A DNA stretch of 12,467 nt, from contig CANPYA010000026.1 of assembly GCA_947587565.1 (NCBI GenBank), positions 1 through 12,467 on the forward strand, read 5' to 3'. Positions 1 through 6,152 of the stretch are shown here, one piece after another (position 1 is the stretch's first letter; every line of letters begins with the position of its first letter). This DNA comes from an uncultured Bacilli bacterium. Lineage in GTDB: Bacteria > Bacillota_I > Bacilli_A > RF39 > UBA660. The position numbers were made by a program, and so were the translations under genes. A model generated the notes under the pieces. That model had not been told where the DNA came from, did no database searches, and saw only the letters and a list, made by a program, of their open reading frames with translations.

Positions 1-30
1 TTTGAAGATTTTGACCCTTTTAAAGGGTAG
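1..30 (+). CDS. C-terminal tail of an IS200/IS605-type transposase (partial)
   Basis: Reading from base 1 gives FEDFDPFKG and then TAG. An acidic tail ending in DPFKG followed directly by a hairpin-rich 3' region resembles the C-terminus of TnpA-type (Y1) transposases of small IS200-like elements in gut Firmicutes; this is recollection of the family, not an alignment. In relatives I recall the tail continuing Ser-Lys-stop. Here AGC AAG TAA is present at bases 29-37 but one frame off, which suggests a 1-nt slip in the TTTTAAA run that cost the last two residues. Only nine codons are visible, so the catalytic part cannot be judged. Confidence 0.45.
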   Translation, partial: FEDFDPFKG

Positions 31-131
31 CAAGTAAAAGATGCGACTGGCGGTCGAAAAAGGCCACTTTAGTGGAGACCAATAGTAAAGCCTTTTAGGC
101 GAAAATGAAAAACCACCAGCTATGCTGGTGG
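1..131 (+). mobile_element. Right end of an IS200/IS605-like element
   Basis: After the presumed transposase stop comes a non-coding stretch with serial hairpins: ACCCTT/AAGGGT (14-19/23-28, overlapping the tail of the ORF), GGTC/GACC (52-55/77-80) enclosing CCAC/GTGG (64-67/72-75), GCCT/AGGC (90-93/97-100), and CCACCAGC/GCTGGTGG (113-120/124-131). IS200/IS605 elements lack terminal inverted repeats and carry subterminal hairpins recognised as single-stranded DNA by the Y1 transposase, which fits. The left end and target site lie outside the window, and the exact right boundary, probably within about 20 nt of base 131, cannot be fixed. Confidence 0.5.
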
Positions 132-145
132 ATATTTATTTTTCT
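113..145 (+). terminator. Hairpin with T-rich tract at the IS end
   Basis: A perfect 8-bp GC-rich stem (113-120 with 124-131, loop TAT) is followed by a T-rich stretch interrupted by A. It would work as an intrinsic terminator separating the element from recD2, and it may also be the right-end transposase-binding hairpin. Confidence 0.6.
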
Positions 146-190
146 TTAAAATTTCATCATCTTTTTCTAGTTATTTTAATGAAGATACGA

Positions 191-196
191 TATAAT
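191..196 (+). promoter_or_regulatory. Probable recD2 -10 box (leaderless promoter)
   Basis: A perfect TATAAT ends six bases before the ATG at 203. The -35 region at 17-bp spacing (168-173, TAGTTA) is poor. Transcription would start at or next to the A of the start codon, and there is no Shine-Dalgarno sequence, so a leaderless mRNA is the simplest reading. Confidence 0.5.
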
Positions 197-202
197 GATT
201 TT

Positions 203-2410
203 ATGAGCGTAATAGAAGGAAAAATCAAAAGTACAATTTTTTATAATGAAGCAAATAGTTATCTAGTTGCGCTTTTTTGCGTTTCTAAAGTTGATGAAAA
301 TGATGATGATTTAAAAGAATATTTAAAGAAAACCATTACAATTACGGGTAATTTCTTTGATTTAAAAGTTGAAGTACCTATTCGTTTAGATGGTGAATTT
401 GTCTTTCATGAAAAATTTGGTCGCCAATTTAAAGTCAATAGTTATGAAATAATTGCTCCCGAAGATAATGCCGATATCCTAGATTTTTTAAGTAGTTCAT
501 TTGTCAAAGGTTGTGGGAAGAAAACAGCGGAAAAGATAGTAGAAGTATATGGTAAAGATGCTTTAAATATTATTAAAGAAGATAAATATGCTTTAGATAA
601 AATTGATGGAATGACGGAGTTAAAAAGAGAAAAAATATATAATTCCATAATGAATTATTCTAAAAGTTCTGATATTATTTTAAAATTAAAAAATTTAGGT
701 TTTTCTATTGAAGAAGCCGGAAAGATTTATGGCAAATATAAAGCTGATATTGCGGATATTTTAGATAATAATATTTATCTTTTAAATGAAGTCGTCGATT
801 TTAAAAGACTTGATGGTATATTTTTAAATAATTATGAAGACCGATATGATAAAAGAAGAGTAAAAGCCTGCATTTTAGAAAGTATGAAAGCCTTATCTTT
901 AAGTAATGGGGATATTTATTATATGGCTTCGGATGTTTATAGTGCCCTTGCCAAATTATTTTCCTTAGAAATAGATTATGAAACTTATCTAGATTACTTA
1001 AATGAACTCGAAGAAGAGTTATTTATTGTAAGTGATGGGGAAAGATATTATTTACAAGAAAATTATCAAAATGAAATAGATATTGCGGAGTTACTTAATA
1101 AAATTGAAAATAAAAAGATAACAAAATATGATTATGAAAAAGAAATTGAAAAGTTAGAAAAGAATTTACATATTACTTATAATGATGATCAAAAGAAAGC
1201 GATTACAACGTCTTTAAATAGTAATATTACGATTATTTCGGGAGGCCCCGGTACTGGTAAAACAACAATTATTAATGCGATAGTTAAATTATATATGCAA
1301 AAAAATAGATTAAATAATATTGGAGTCTTAGAAGAAATTGCCCTTTTAGCACCCACGGGAAGGGCTAGTAAAAAATTAAGTACTTCCACAGGACTACCGG
1401 CCATGACAATTCACCGCTACTTAAAGTGGAATAAAGATCATAATGATTTTATGATTAATGAATATAATAAAAATTTTCAAAAATTAATTATTGTGGATGA
1501 AGTAAGTATGATTGATAATGCTTTATTTTGTGCCCTTTTAAAAGGCATTCATAGTTATGTTAAATTAGTTTTAGTGGGTGATGCCTTTCAACTACCTTCT
1601 GTTAATGCTGGTTTAGTTTTAAATGATTTAATTAATAGTGATTTATTTAATTATGTACCTTTAAATTATATTTATCGGCAAAGCGAGAACTCTTATATTC
1701 CGTATTTAGCAAGAGAAATTAAAAATAAAGATTTATCCGAAGAATTTACAAATAAAAGAGATGATTATAACTTTTTGATGGTCCAAAATAAAGATATACG
1801 TGAGTCCATCAAGAAAATTATTGAAGCGGGGATTAATAAAGGATATGATGAAAATAATTTACAAATTCTAGCGCCTATCTATCGGGGTGAAAATGGGATT
1901 GATAGTTTGAATTCGATGCTTTCTGAGATATTTAATCCGGATACGGGCATGCGAAAGATTACTTATGGGGAGGTAACTTATAAAGAAGGCGATAAAGTTT
2001 TGCAACTCGTAAATGATGCCGACAATAATGTCTTTAATGGCGACATTGGTTTTATTAAAAGTATTGCCACGATAAATAATCCATATAAAAAAGAAGTAAT
2101 GACCATTGATTTTGATGGTAATATTGTTATGTATGAGAAAAAGAATTTAAAAAATATTCGGCATGCCTATGCGATATCGATTCATAAAAGTCAAGGTAGT
2201 GAATTTGATCATGTAATTATGCCGATTACTTGGCAATATGGAAGTATGCTTTATAATAAAATTTTATATACCGGAGTCAGTCGAGCCAAAAAAAGTCTCA
2301 TTTTAATTGGGGATGCTTCCGTCTTCTATAAAGGGGTAATGAATGACTATGGAACACTCAGGAAGACTACCTTAGAAGAAAGATTAAAAGCCGTATTTAT
2401 ACATAATTAA
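203..2410 (+). CDS. recD2: RecD2-like ATP-dependent 5'-3' DNA helicase (YrrC family)
   Basis: This is a superfamily 1B helicase, known in Bacilli for 5'-3' unwinding and roles in DNA repair and replication-fork maintenance without RecBC. From the start at 203 it is 735 aa, within the usual RecD2 range. The order is: N-terminal OB-like region (about 1-85); helix-hairpin-helix region (about 95-150, with GCGKKTAEKI); helicase core with Walker A GGPGTGKT (347-354), DEVSM Walker B (432-436), GDAFQLPS (459-466) and YRQ (491-493); then SH3-like and 2B parts with SIHKSQGSEFD (659-669) and the arginine-finger motif TGVSRAK near 690. The frame is open back to 122, but that ATG lies in the IS hairpin. 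MSVIEGKIK at 203 matches the usual RecD2 N-terminus, and neither 179 nor 203 has a ribosome-binding site. The downstream small gene follows after 40 bp. Confidence 0.95.
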   Translation: MSVIEGKIKSTIFYNEANSYLVALFCVSKVDENDDDLKEYLKKTITITGNFFDLKVEVPIRLDGEFVFHEKFGRQFKVNSYEIIAPEDNADILDFLSSSFVKGCGKKTAEKIVEVYGKDALNIIKEDKYALDKIDGMTELKREKIYNSIMNYSKSSDIILKLKNLGFSIEEAGKIYGKYKADIADILDNNIYLLNEVVDFKRLDGIFLNNYEDRYDKRRVKACILESMKALSLSNGDIYYMASDVYSALAKLFSLEIDYETYLDYLNELEEELFIVSDGERYYLQENYQNEIDIAELLNKIENKKITKYDYEKEIEKLEKNLHITYNDDQKKAITTSLNSNITIISGGPGTGKTTIINAIVKLYMQKNRLNNIGVLEEIALLAPTGRASKKLSTSTGLPAMTIHRYLKWNKDHNDFMINEYNKNFQKLIIVDEVSMIDNALFCALLKGIHSYVKLVLVGDAFQLPSVNAGLVLNDLINSDLFNYVPLNYIYRQSENSYIPYLAREIKNKDLSEEFTNKRDDYNFLMVQNKDIRESIKKIIEAGINKGYDENNLQILAPIYRGENGIDSLNSMLSEIFNPDTGMRKITYGEVTYKEGDKVLQLVNDADNNVFNGDIGFIKSIATINNPYKKEVMTIDFDGNIVMYEKKNLKNIRHAYAISIHKSQGSEFDHVIMPITWQYGSMLYNKILYTGVSRAKKSLILIGDASVFYKGVMNDYGTLRKTTLEERLKAVFIHN

Positions 2411-2450
2411 ATATTTTTTAGCCATACTACTACTAGAGGTGAACGATATT

Positions 2451-2609
2451 TTGAAAAAGATGGAAGTTGTAACAGGTATGGTAATGGCTGGTTTAATTGG
2501 CCTAGGAGCATATACTCTAATTAATAAAGGTACAAAGAATAAAGCTGATAAATTAATTAATACTATGCTTGATAAAGCCAATACAATGACAAATAATATG
2601 AGTAAGTAA
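2451..2609 (+). CDS. Small single-span membrane protein, 52 aa (YrzQ-position)
   Basis: A TTG-start ORF of 52 aa has a strong Shine-Dalgarno AGAGGTGA (2435-2442) eight bases upstream. An in-frame GTG at 2439 is less likely because it lies inside that site. Residues 1-4 are KKM-rich, 5-22 form one hydrophobic Gly/Ala-rich helix, and 23-52 are a polar, amphipathic tail rich in Lys, Asn and Met with a Thr-Met-Thr-Asn-Asn-Met segment near the end. The arrangement resembles small YtxH- or DUF3918-type proteins. In Bacillus the small YrzQ lies between recD2 (yrrC) and yrrI, the same relative place, but I see no clear residue identity, so homology is only suggested. It ends at a terminator that begins on its stop codon and is probably co-transcribed with recD2. 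Function unknown. Confidence 0.75.
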   Translation: MKKMEVVTGMVMAGLIGLGAYTLINKGTKNKADKLINTMLDKANTMTNNMSK

Positions 2610-2630
2610 GCACTAAAATGGTGCTTTTTT
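2609..2630 (+). terminator. Intrinsic terminator after the small membrane protein
   Basis: AGCAC (2609-2613) pairs with GTGCT (2621-2625) around a 7-nt loop and runs into a TTTTTT tract. It begins at the last base of the upstream stop codon and separates the recD2 unit from the TPR gene. Confidence 0.8.
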
Positions 2631-2631
2631 C

Positions 2632-2660
2632 TTTACAAATAAGTAATTTTTAGTTAAAAT
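2632..2660 (+). promoter_or_regulatory. Sigma-A-type promoter of the TPR gene
   Basis: TTTACA (2632-2637) and TAAAAT (2655-2660) are separated by exactly 17 bp. The pair lies between the upstream terminator and the Shine-Dalgarno AAGGGAG at 2675-2681. Confidence 0.75.
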
Positions 2661-2688
2661 ATGGTTTTGAAAAAAAGGGAGTGCTGTT

Positions 2689-4200
2689 ATGTATTTGGAA
2701 GATAAGGTATATGATTTAATTATTAGGGGTTATGAATTAACTAAAAAAAACTTAAATGCCAGTGGTTTAACTGATGCCGAAATTACAACTTTAAGATATG
2801 CTTACATAATTAGTTATGTTGGTGATAATCGTTATAAATTAAAAGATTATCGTAAATTATATATTTATGGTAAAAAATTACTTAGTCAAAAAAGGGTAGA
2901 GGAAGCCGAAATTTGTTTTAAAAAATGCTATGAGCATGATAATAATTTAGAAGATGTCGCCTTACGTTTATTTTTATTATATTGTAATGAAGAAAATTAT
3001 CCAGAAGCAGTAAAATATTTTAAAGGTGTCTTTAATAATCCAAAATATCCACAAAATATTAAATTAATTTATTTATATATATTAAGTGTTATTACTGAAT
3101 TACCTAAGGAATATAAAAATTATGCTAAAGATATTTGTCTTGAAGATTTTGAATTTACTAATGCAATAGATCAAGAAATGTATGGTTTAATTTTAAATCA
3201 AAGTTTTGTGCATGCTTATAAAAAATTAAATGAAAAATTCATAAGTTCTTATATGTCAATAACTGATATAGTATTAAAAAAACTTATTTTAATAGCTATT
3301 CAAACGATTCGAAAAGAAAAAGAAGAAATATCTAATTTAACTATGTTAGAAGAATATGAAAAGTTAGATGAATATTTTAAAAATTTAGATAATAAACATC
3401 AGTTAAATGCTTATTATAAATATTCTTATAAATTAATTAAAGATATTTTAAGGATTATTAATGAAGGAGTAATTCCAGAAAATACTAATTTAAGAAGTCA
3501 TGATGTTTATGAAGCTATTCTTAATAATGATTATGCAAGAGCCCTATATTTACAAACTAATAAAGTAAATAAAAATGAGCGAGTTTTAACTGACCATAAT
3601 TTTTTATATTTATTATTAGAAAACATTAATAATATGATTAATAATTTAGATAATAGTTTAGATGATGTAGAGAGTGCTTCTTTAGAAGAAAAATTAGCAG
3701 AATTAGCTAATATTGCGGAAACTGGTTTAATTTTTTTACCTAATTTAGAACATAATCAAGCTAGAGAAATAAAATATAATTTAAAAAGTTATCCTAATAT
3801 AAAAATATTTAGTTTAGAATCTTTAAAAGAAGAACAAGTAGTTATTTTATATGAGCATGTTTATAAAAAAGATGATTATATTAATTTTAAGGAATTATTT
3901 GGATCGGCCGAAGGAGCATTTAGAACTTGTAAATATGAAGAGGCATTAAAAATATATCGACAAATTTTAGCATTGAGTGGGAAAAAGATTCGCTATAAAT
4001 CTAATTTATTTTATAAAATAGGTTATCTCTATAGTGTAATCCCAGAACCAAATTATAATTTAGCTTTAGATTATTTAAATGTTGCCGAAAAAATTAGTGA
4101 AATTCACGAAGATTATTTATATGATTATCGACCTATTATTTATAATGTTATGGGAAAATTAGCTAAACAAAATAAACTTACGAGAAAGAAACCAGAATAA
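2689..4200 (+). CDS. TPR-repeat protein, 503 aa, function unknown
   Basis: This is a soluble, almost entirely alpha-helical protein with no signal peptide or membrane segment. TPR-like helix pairs are visible at about residues 55-115 (EEAEICFKKCYEHDNN, then EENYPEAVKYFKGVF) and again at about 400-495 (YEEALKIYRQILALSG, then YNLALDYLNVAEKI). The middle (about 120-390) is helical and charged without recognisable motifs. TPR arrays normally act as protein-binding scaffolds. In Bacillus a TPR protein (YrrB) also adjoins recD2, but it is much shorter and on the other side, so equivalence is weak. The ATG has a good Shine-Dalgarno (AAGGGAG, spacing 7) and its own promoter. Codon use is even more AT-biased than in recD2 or alaS. 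No hairpin terminator is evident; only a T-rich run follows. Confidence 0.85.
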   Translation: MYLEDKVYDLIIRGYELTKKNLNASGLTDAEITTLRYAYIISYVGDNRYKLKDYRKLYIYGKKLLSQKRVEEAEICFKKCYEHDNNLEDVALRLFLLYCNEENYPEAVKYFKGVFNNPKYPQNIKLIYLYILSVITELPKEYKNYAKDICLEDFEFTNAIDQEMYGLILNQSFVHAYKKLNEKFISSYMSITDIVLKKLILIAIQTIRKEKEEISNLTMLEEYEKLDEYFKNLDNKHQLNAYYKYSYKLIKDILRIINEGVIPENTNLRSHDVYEAILNNDYARALYLQTNKVNKNERVLTDHNFLYLLLENINNMINNLDNSLDDVESASLEEKLAELANIAETGLIFLPNLEHNQAREIKYNLKSYPNIKIFSLESLKEEQVVILYEHVYKKDDYINFKELFGSAEGAFRTCKYEEALKIYRQILALSGKKIRYKSNLFYKIGYLYSVIPEPNYNLALDYLNVAEKISEIHEDYLYDYRPIIYNVMGKLAKQNKLTRKKPE

Positions 4201-4228
4201 TTTGCTGTGTTTTTTTCTTTTTTTGTAG

Positions 4229-4240
4229 TATAATTATAAT
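4229..4240 (+). promoter_or_regulatory. Tandem TATAAT -10 boxes next to the ribosome-binding site
   Basis: Two back-to-back perfect TATAAT hexamers (4229-4234 and 4235-4240) directly precede the Shine-Dalgarno GAAGGTGA (4241-4248) and the ATG at 4253. The upstream T-rich stretch contains no good -35. Use of the first box would give a leader of about 12 nt; the second would start transcription inside the ribosome-binding site. Confidence 0.5.
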
Positions 4241-4252
4241 GAAGGTGAAAGT

Positions 4253-5389
4253 ATGAAAAATTTATTTACAAAAGACATTAATAAACAAGAATTAAATGAA
4301 GTAATTTCTTTAAGTAAAAGAATCTTAAAATTATTATATGTTGTCTTTATTGCTTGTTTAGTTTTAGCCATTATTATAGCAGTCCAAAAATTAAATATTT
4401 TAAATATTGTTTTAGATTTTTTAGGAGTTATTAGTCCTTTCTTTATTGGTTTTGTTCTCGCTTGGCTTTTAAGGCCTTTAGTTCTTAAGTTAAATAAAAA
4501 AGTGAAAAATAATACTTGGAGTGCCTTTATCGTTTTTGCGGGATTTGTTCTAATCTTTGGCATTATTCTTTATATCTTTATTCCAACAGTTTATAATGAA
4601 GTTAATGAACTAGTGGGTTTACTTCCTGGTTTTATTGAAAAGATTACGACTAGTATTACCGATATATTTAATAATTTCTCCGAAAATGGGATTAATTTAA
4701 GTGATTTTCAAAATAAATTATTAGAAAGTATTACGACCGGTGGAGCGGAACTTGCTAAAGATTTGCCAAATAATATTATTAATGTAATTATTTCTTTATT
4801 TAGTGGAATTGGTACCTTTGGCATGGGATTAATTATTGGTCTTTACTTATTAATTGATTATGATAATATTGCGGCTCATTTTAAAAAGTTAATGCCTAAA
4901 AAAATCCAAAGTGATATGCATGAACTTGCTACTAAAATGAGTATTGCAACCAGAAGATGTGTTAATGGTACTTTTGTCGTTGCCTTAATGGTTCTTGTTT
5001 GTGATTCCGTTGGTTTTGCTTTAGTTGGTTTAAATGCTCCAGTGTTATTTGGTTTACTTTGTGGTATTACTGATTTAATTCCATTTATTGGACCATACAT
5101 TGGTGGGGCAGTGGCAGTTATAGTGGGTTTAACCCAAAGTCCTTTAATCGGTATTGGTACTTTAATTATTTGCGTTTTAGTCCAAATTATTGAAAATTAT
5201 ATTTTACAACCAGTTGTTATGAGTAGAGCTAGTAGTATTCATCCCGTTATTATTATTATTGCCCTTTTAGTATTTGGTCATTTCTTTGGTATTATCGGCA
5301 TGATTTTAGCGACACCAACTTTGACAATCTTACGAGTTTTACTAGAATTTGCCCAAGAAAAATGGTTTGATAATCGAAAAGTATTTTAA
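4253..5389 (+). CDS. yrrI: AI-2E family transporter / YrrI-like integral membrane protein
   Basis: A 378-aa polytopic membrane protein of the AI-2E exporter (PerM/UPF0118) family. Substrates of the Bacilli members are not established, and autoinducer export is known only for distant relatives. Hydrophobic segments lie at about 28-45, 52-75, 89-110, 175-202, 238-294 and 300-360. Family signatures are SPFFIGFVLAWLLRPLV (61-77), the CGITDLIPFIGPYIGG loop (270-285), and the C-terminal ENYILQPVVMSR through HPVIIIIALLVFG (314-342). The long soluble loop (about 112-172) between the third and fourth helical groups is typical. It lies immediately upstream of the alaS T-box, as yrrI does before alaS in Bacillus, which supports the assignment. 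The start has a near-perfect Shine-Dalgarno. No terminator separates it from the T-box, so read-through is possible. Confidence 0.9.
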   Translation: MKNLFTKDINKQELNEVISLSKRILKLLYVVFIACLVLAIIIAVQKLNILNIVLDFLGVISPFFIGFVLAWLLRPLVLKLNKKVKNNTWSAFIVFAGFVLIFGIILYIFIPTVYNEVNELVGLLPGFIEKITTSITDIFNNFSENGINLSDFQNKLLESITTGGAELAKDLPNNIINVIISLFSGIGTFGMGLIIGLYLLIDYDNIAAHFKKLMPKKIQSDMHELATKMSIATRRCVNGTFVVALMVLVCDSVGFALVGLNAPVLFGLLCGITDLIPFIGPYIGGAVAVIVGLTQSPLIGIGTLIICVLVQIIENYILQPVVMSRASSIHPVIIIIALLVFGHFFGIIGMILATPTLTILRVLLEFAQEKWFDNRKVF

Positions 5390-5406
5390 AAAGTTATAAT
5401 TTGTGA

Positions 5407-5412
5407 TATATT
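5407..5412 (+). promoter_or_regulatory. Possible extended -10 promoter of the T-box transcript
   Basis: TATATT preceded by TG one base upstream (T5404, G5405) forms an extended -10 about 20 nt before the first stem of the T-box. A TATAAT at 5395-5400 is an alternative. Neither has a convincing -35. Confidence 0.35.
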
Positions 5413-5424
5413 TATAGAGTAATC

Positions 5425-5603
5425 GTTGAAAAAAGATGTATTTAAAATGTTTTTAAAGAGAGTTAGTGGTTGGTGCAAACTAATAAAAGATTTTAAATAT
5501 GGCTACTTTTGGAGATTAATCGGTGAGAATCGTTAAAAGTTATAAGTAAAATAAAGGATGGTACCGTCAAAATGACTCCTTGGTGGTTCACCCTTTTTAT
5601 TTT
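5425..5603 (+). ncRNA. T-box leader, alanine specifier (GCU)
   Basis: Stem I pairs AAAAG (5431-5435) with CTTTT (5506-5510) and ATTTAAAAT (5439-5447 region) with ATTTTAAAT (5490-5498), leaving a specifier loop whose 3' strand contains GCU (5502-5504, alanine) followed by the usual purine A5505. The AGAGAG bulge region and the distal TTAG/CTAA hairpin with loop TGGTTGGTGCAAA (5467-5479) match the family. The antiterminator is AAGGA (5554-5558), T-box bulge TGGTACC (5559-5565), GTCA-AAA-TGAC (5566-5576), TCCTT (5577-5581). TGGT can bind the 3' end of a tRNA with discriminator A, as in tRNA-Ala. Uncharged tRNA-Ala should therefore switch on the downstream operon. The expression platform is unusual and is described in the findings. 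Confidence 0.92.
5582..5603 (+). terminator. Weak hairpin plus T-tract of the T-box platform
   Basis: GGTG (5582-5585) pairs with CACC (5589-5592) around GTT, followed by CTTTTTATTTT. Four base pairs is very short for an intrinsic terminator, and the hairpin abuts the antiterminator rather than overlapping it, so its role as the OFF state is uncertain. Confidence 0.4.
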
Positions 5604-5624
5604 AAAAAAAGGAAAGGTGAGAAA

Positions 5625-6152
5625 ATGAAAATATTTTTAGTCGCAGGAAAAGCAGGTAGTGGTAAAGGAGAAGTAGCAAAACTTATTAAAGAATACTATA
5701 TTTATAAATTAGAAAATTGTGTTATTACCGAATATAGTAAATATTTAAAGAATTTTGCGCAAGAATTAAGTGATTGGGATGGTAATGAAAATACAAAGCC
5801 TAGAAAGTATTTACAAGAATTAGGAGATAAAATTAGAGCAGTTGATAGTAAATTCTTTGTCAAAAATATGCTAAATGACATTAGAGTATATGAAACACTT
5901 ACAGATGTTTTAGTTATTGGAGGAGTAAGATTCCCAGAAGAAATTGAAGATATTAAGATTAATTATGATAAGGATGTTTACGCTATTTATGTCGAAAACC
6001 AATTTAGTCAAAGTAAATTAACTATTGAAGAACAATCCCATCCAACAGAAACGGCTTTAGAAGGTTATAATGAATTTGATTATATTTTAGCAAACGATAC
6101 TAAAGAATCATTAAAAGATAAAGTATTTAAATTTTTAGAAGGATTAGAATAA
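5625..6152 (+). CDS. dNMP-kinase-like P-loop kinase (phage-type), 175 aa
   Basis: A small cytoplasmic P-loop kinase. Walker A is GKAGSGKG (8-15). PRKYLQELGDKIRAVD (59-74), GGVRFPEEIEDI (99-110) and SHPTETALEG (138-147) match conserved blocks of the deoxynucleoside monophosphate kinases of T4-type phages and their bacterial relatives, which phosphorylate dNMPs with ATP; this rests on pattern memory. Substrate cannot be told from the sequence, and dephospho-CoA kinase or adenylate kinase are less good fits. The start at 5625 follows the Shine-Dalgarno AAAGGTGAG. An in-frame ATG at 5580 lies inside the T-box antiterminator and would add a Lys/Arg-rich tail foreign to the family. It is the first gene of the T-box operon, its stop overlapping the alaS start by one base (TAATG), so the two are translationally coupled. 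Confidence 0.75.
   Translation: MKIFLVAGKAGSGKGEVAKLIKEYYIYKLENCVITEYSKYLKNFAQELSDWDGNENTKPRKYLQELGDKIRAVDSKFFVKNMLNDIRVYETLTDVLVIGGVRFPEEIEDIKINYDKDVYAIYVENQFSQSKLTIEEQSHPTETALEGYNEFDYILANDTKESLKDKVFKFLEGLE

Noticed and set aside
122..202. Longer recD2 reading frame starting at ATG 122 or 179
   Set aside because: ATG 122 lies within the IS hairpin loop and neither ATG has a ribosome-binding site; the added residues are hydrophobic and unlike RecD2 N-termini. The family-typical start is at 203.
442..1404. Antisense open frames within recD2 (442-648 and 1189-1404, minus strand)
   Set aside because: No ribosome-binding sites, low-complexity translations, and fully inside a well-supported gene.
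2384..2581. Antisense 65-aa open frame opposite the small membrane protein
   Set aside because: The plus-strand small gene has a strong ribosome-binding site and terminator; the antisense frame has neither.
4201..4228. Terminator after the TPR gene
   Set aside because: There is a long T-rich run but no stem in front of it that pairs convincingly.
4234..5100. Antisense open frames within the AI-2E-family gene
   Set aside because: Shadows of the AT-rich coding strand; no family features and no start signals.
5580..5624. Upstream start of the kinase gene at ATG 5580
   Set aside because: It overlaps the T-box antiterminator, has no proper spacing to a ribosome-binding site, and would add 15 residues ahead of a P-loop that normally starts within the first ten.
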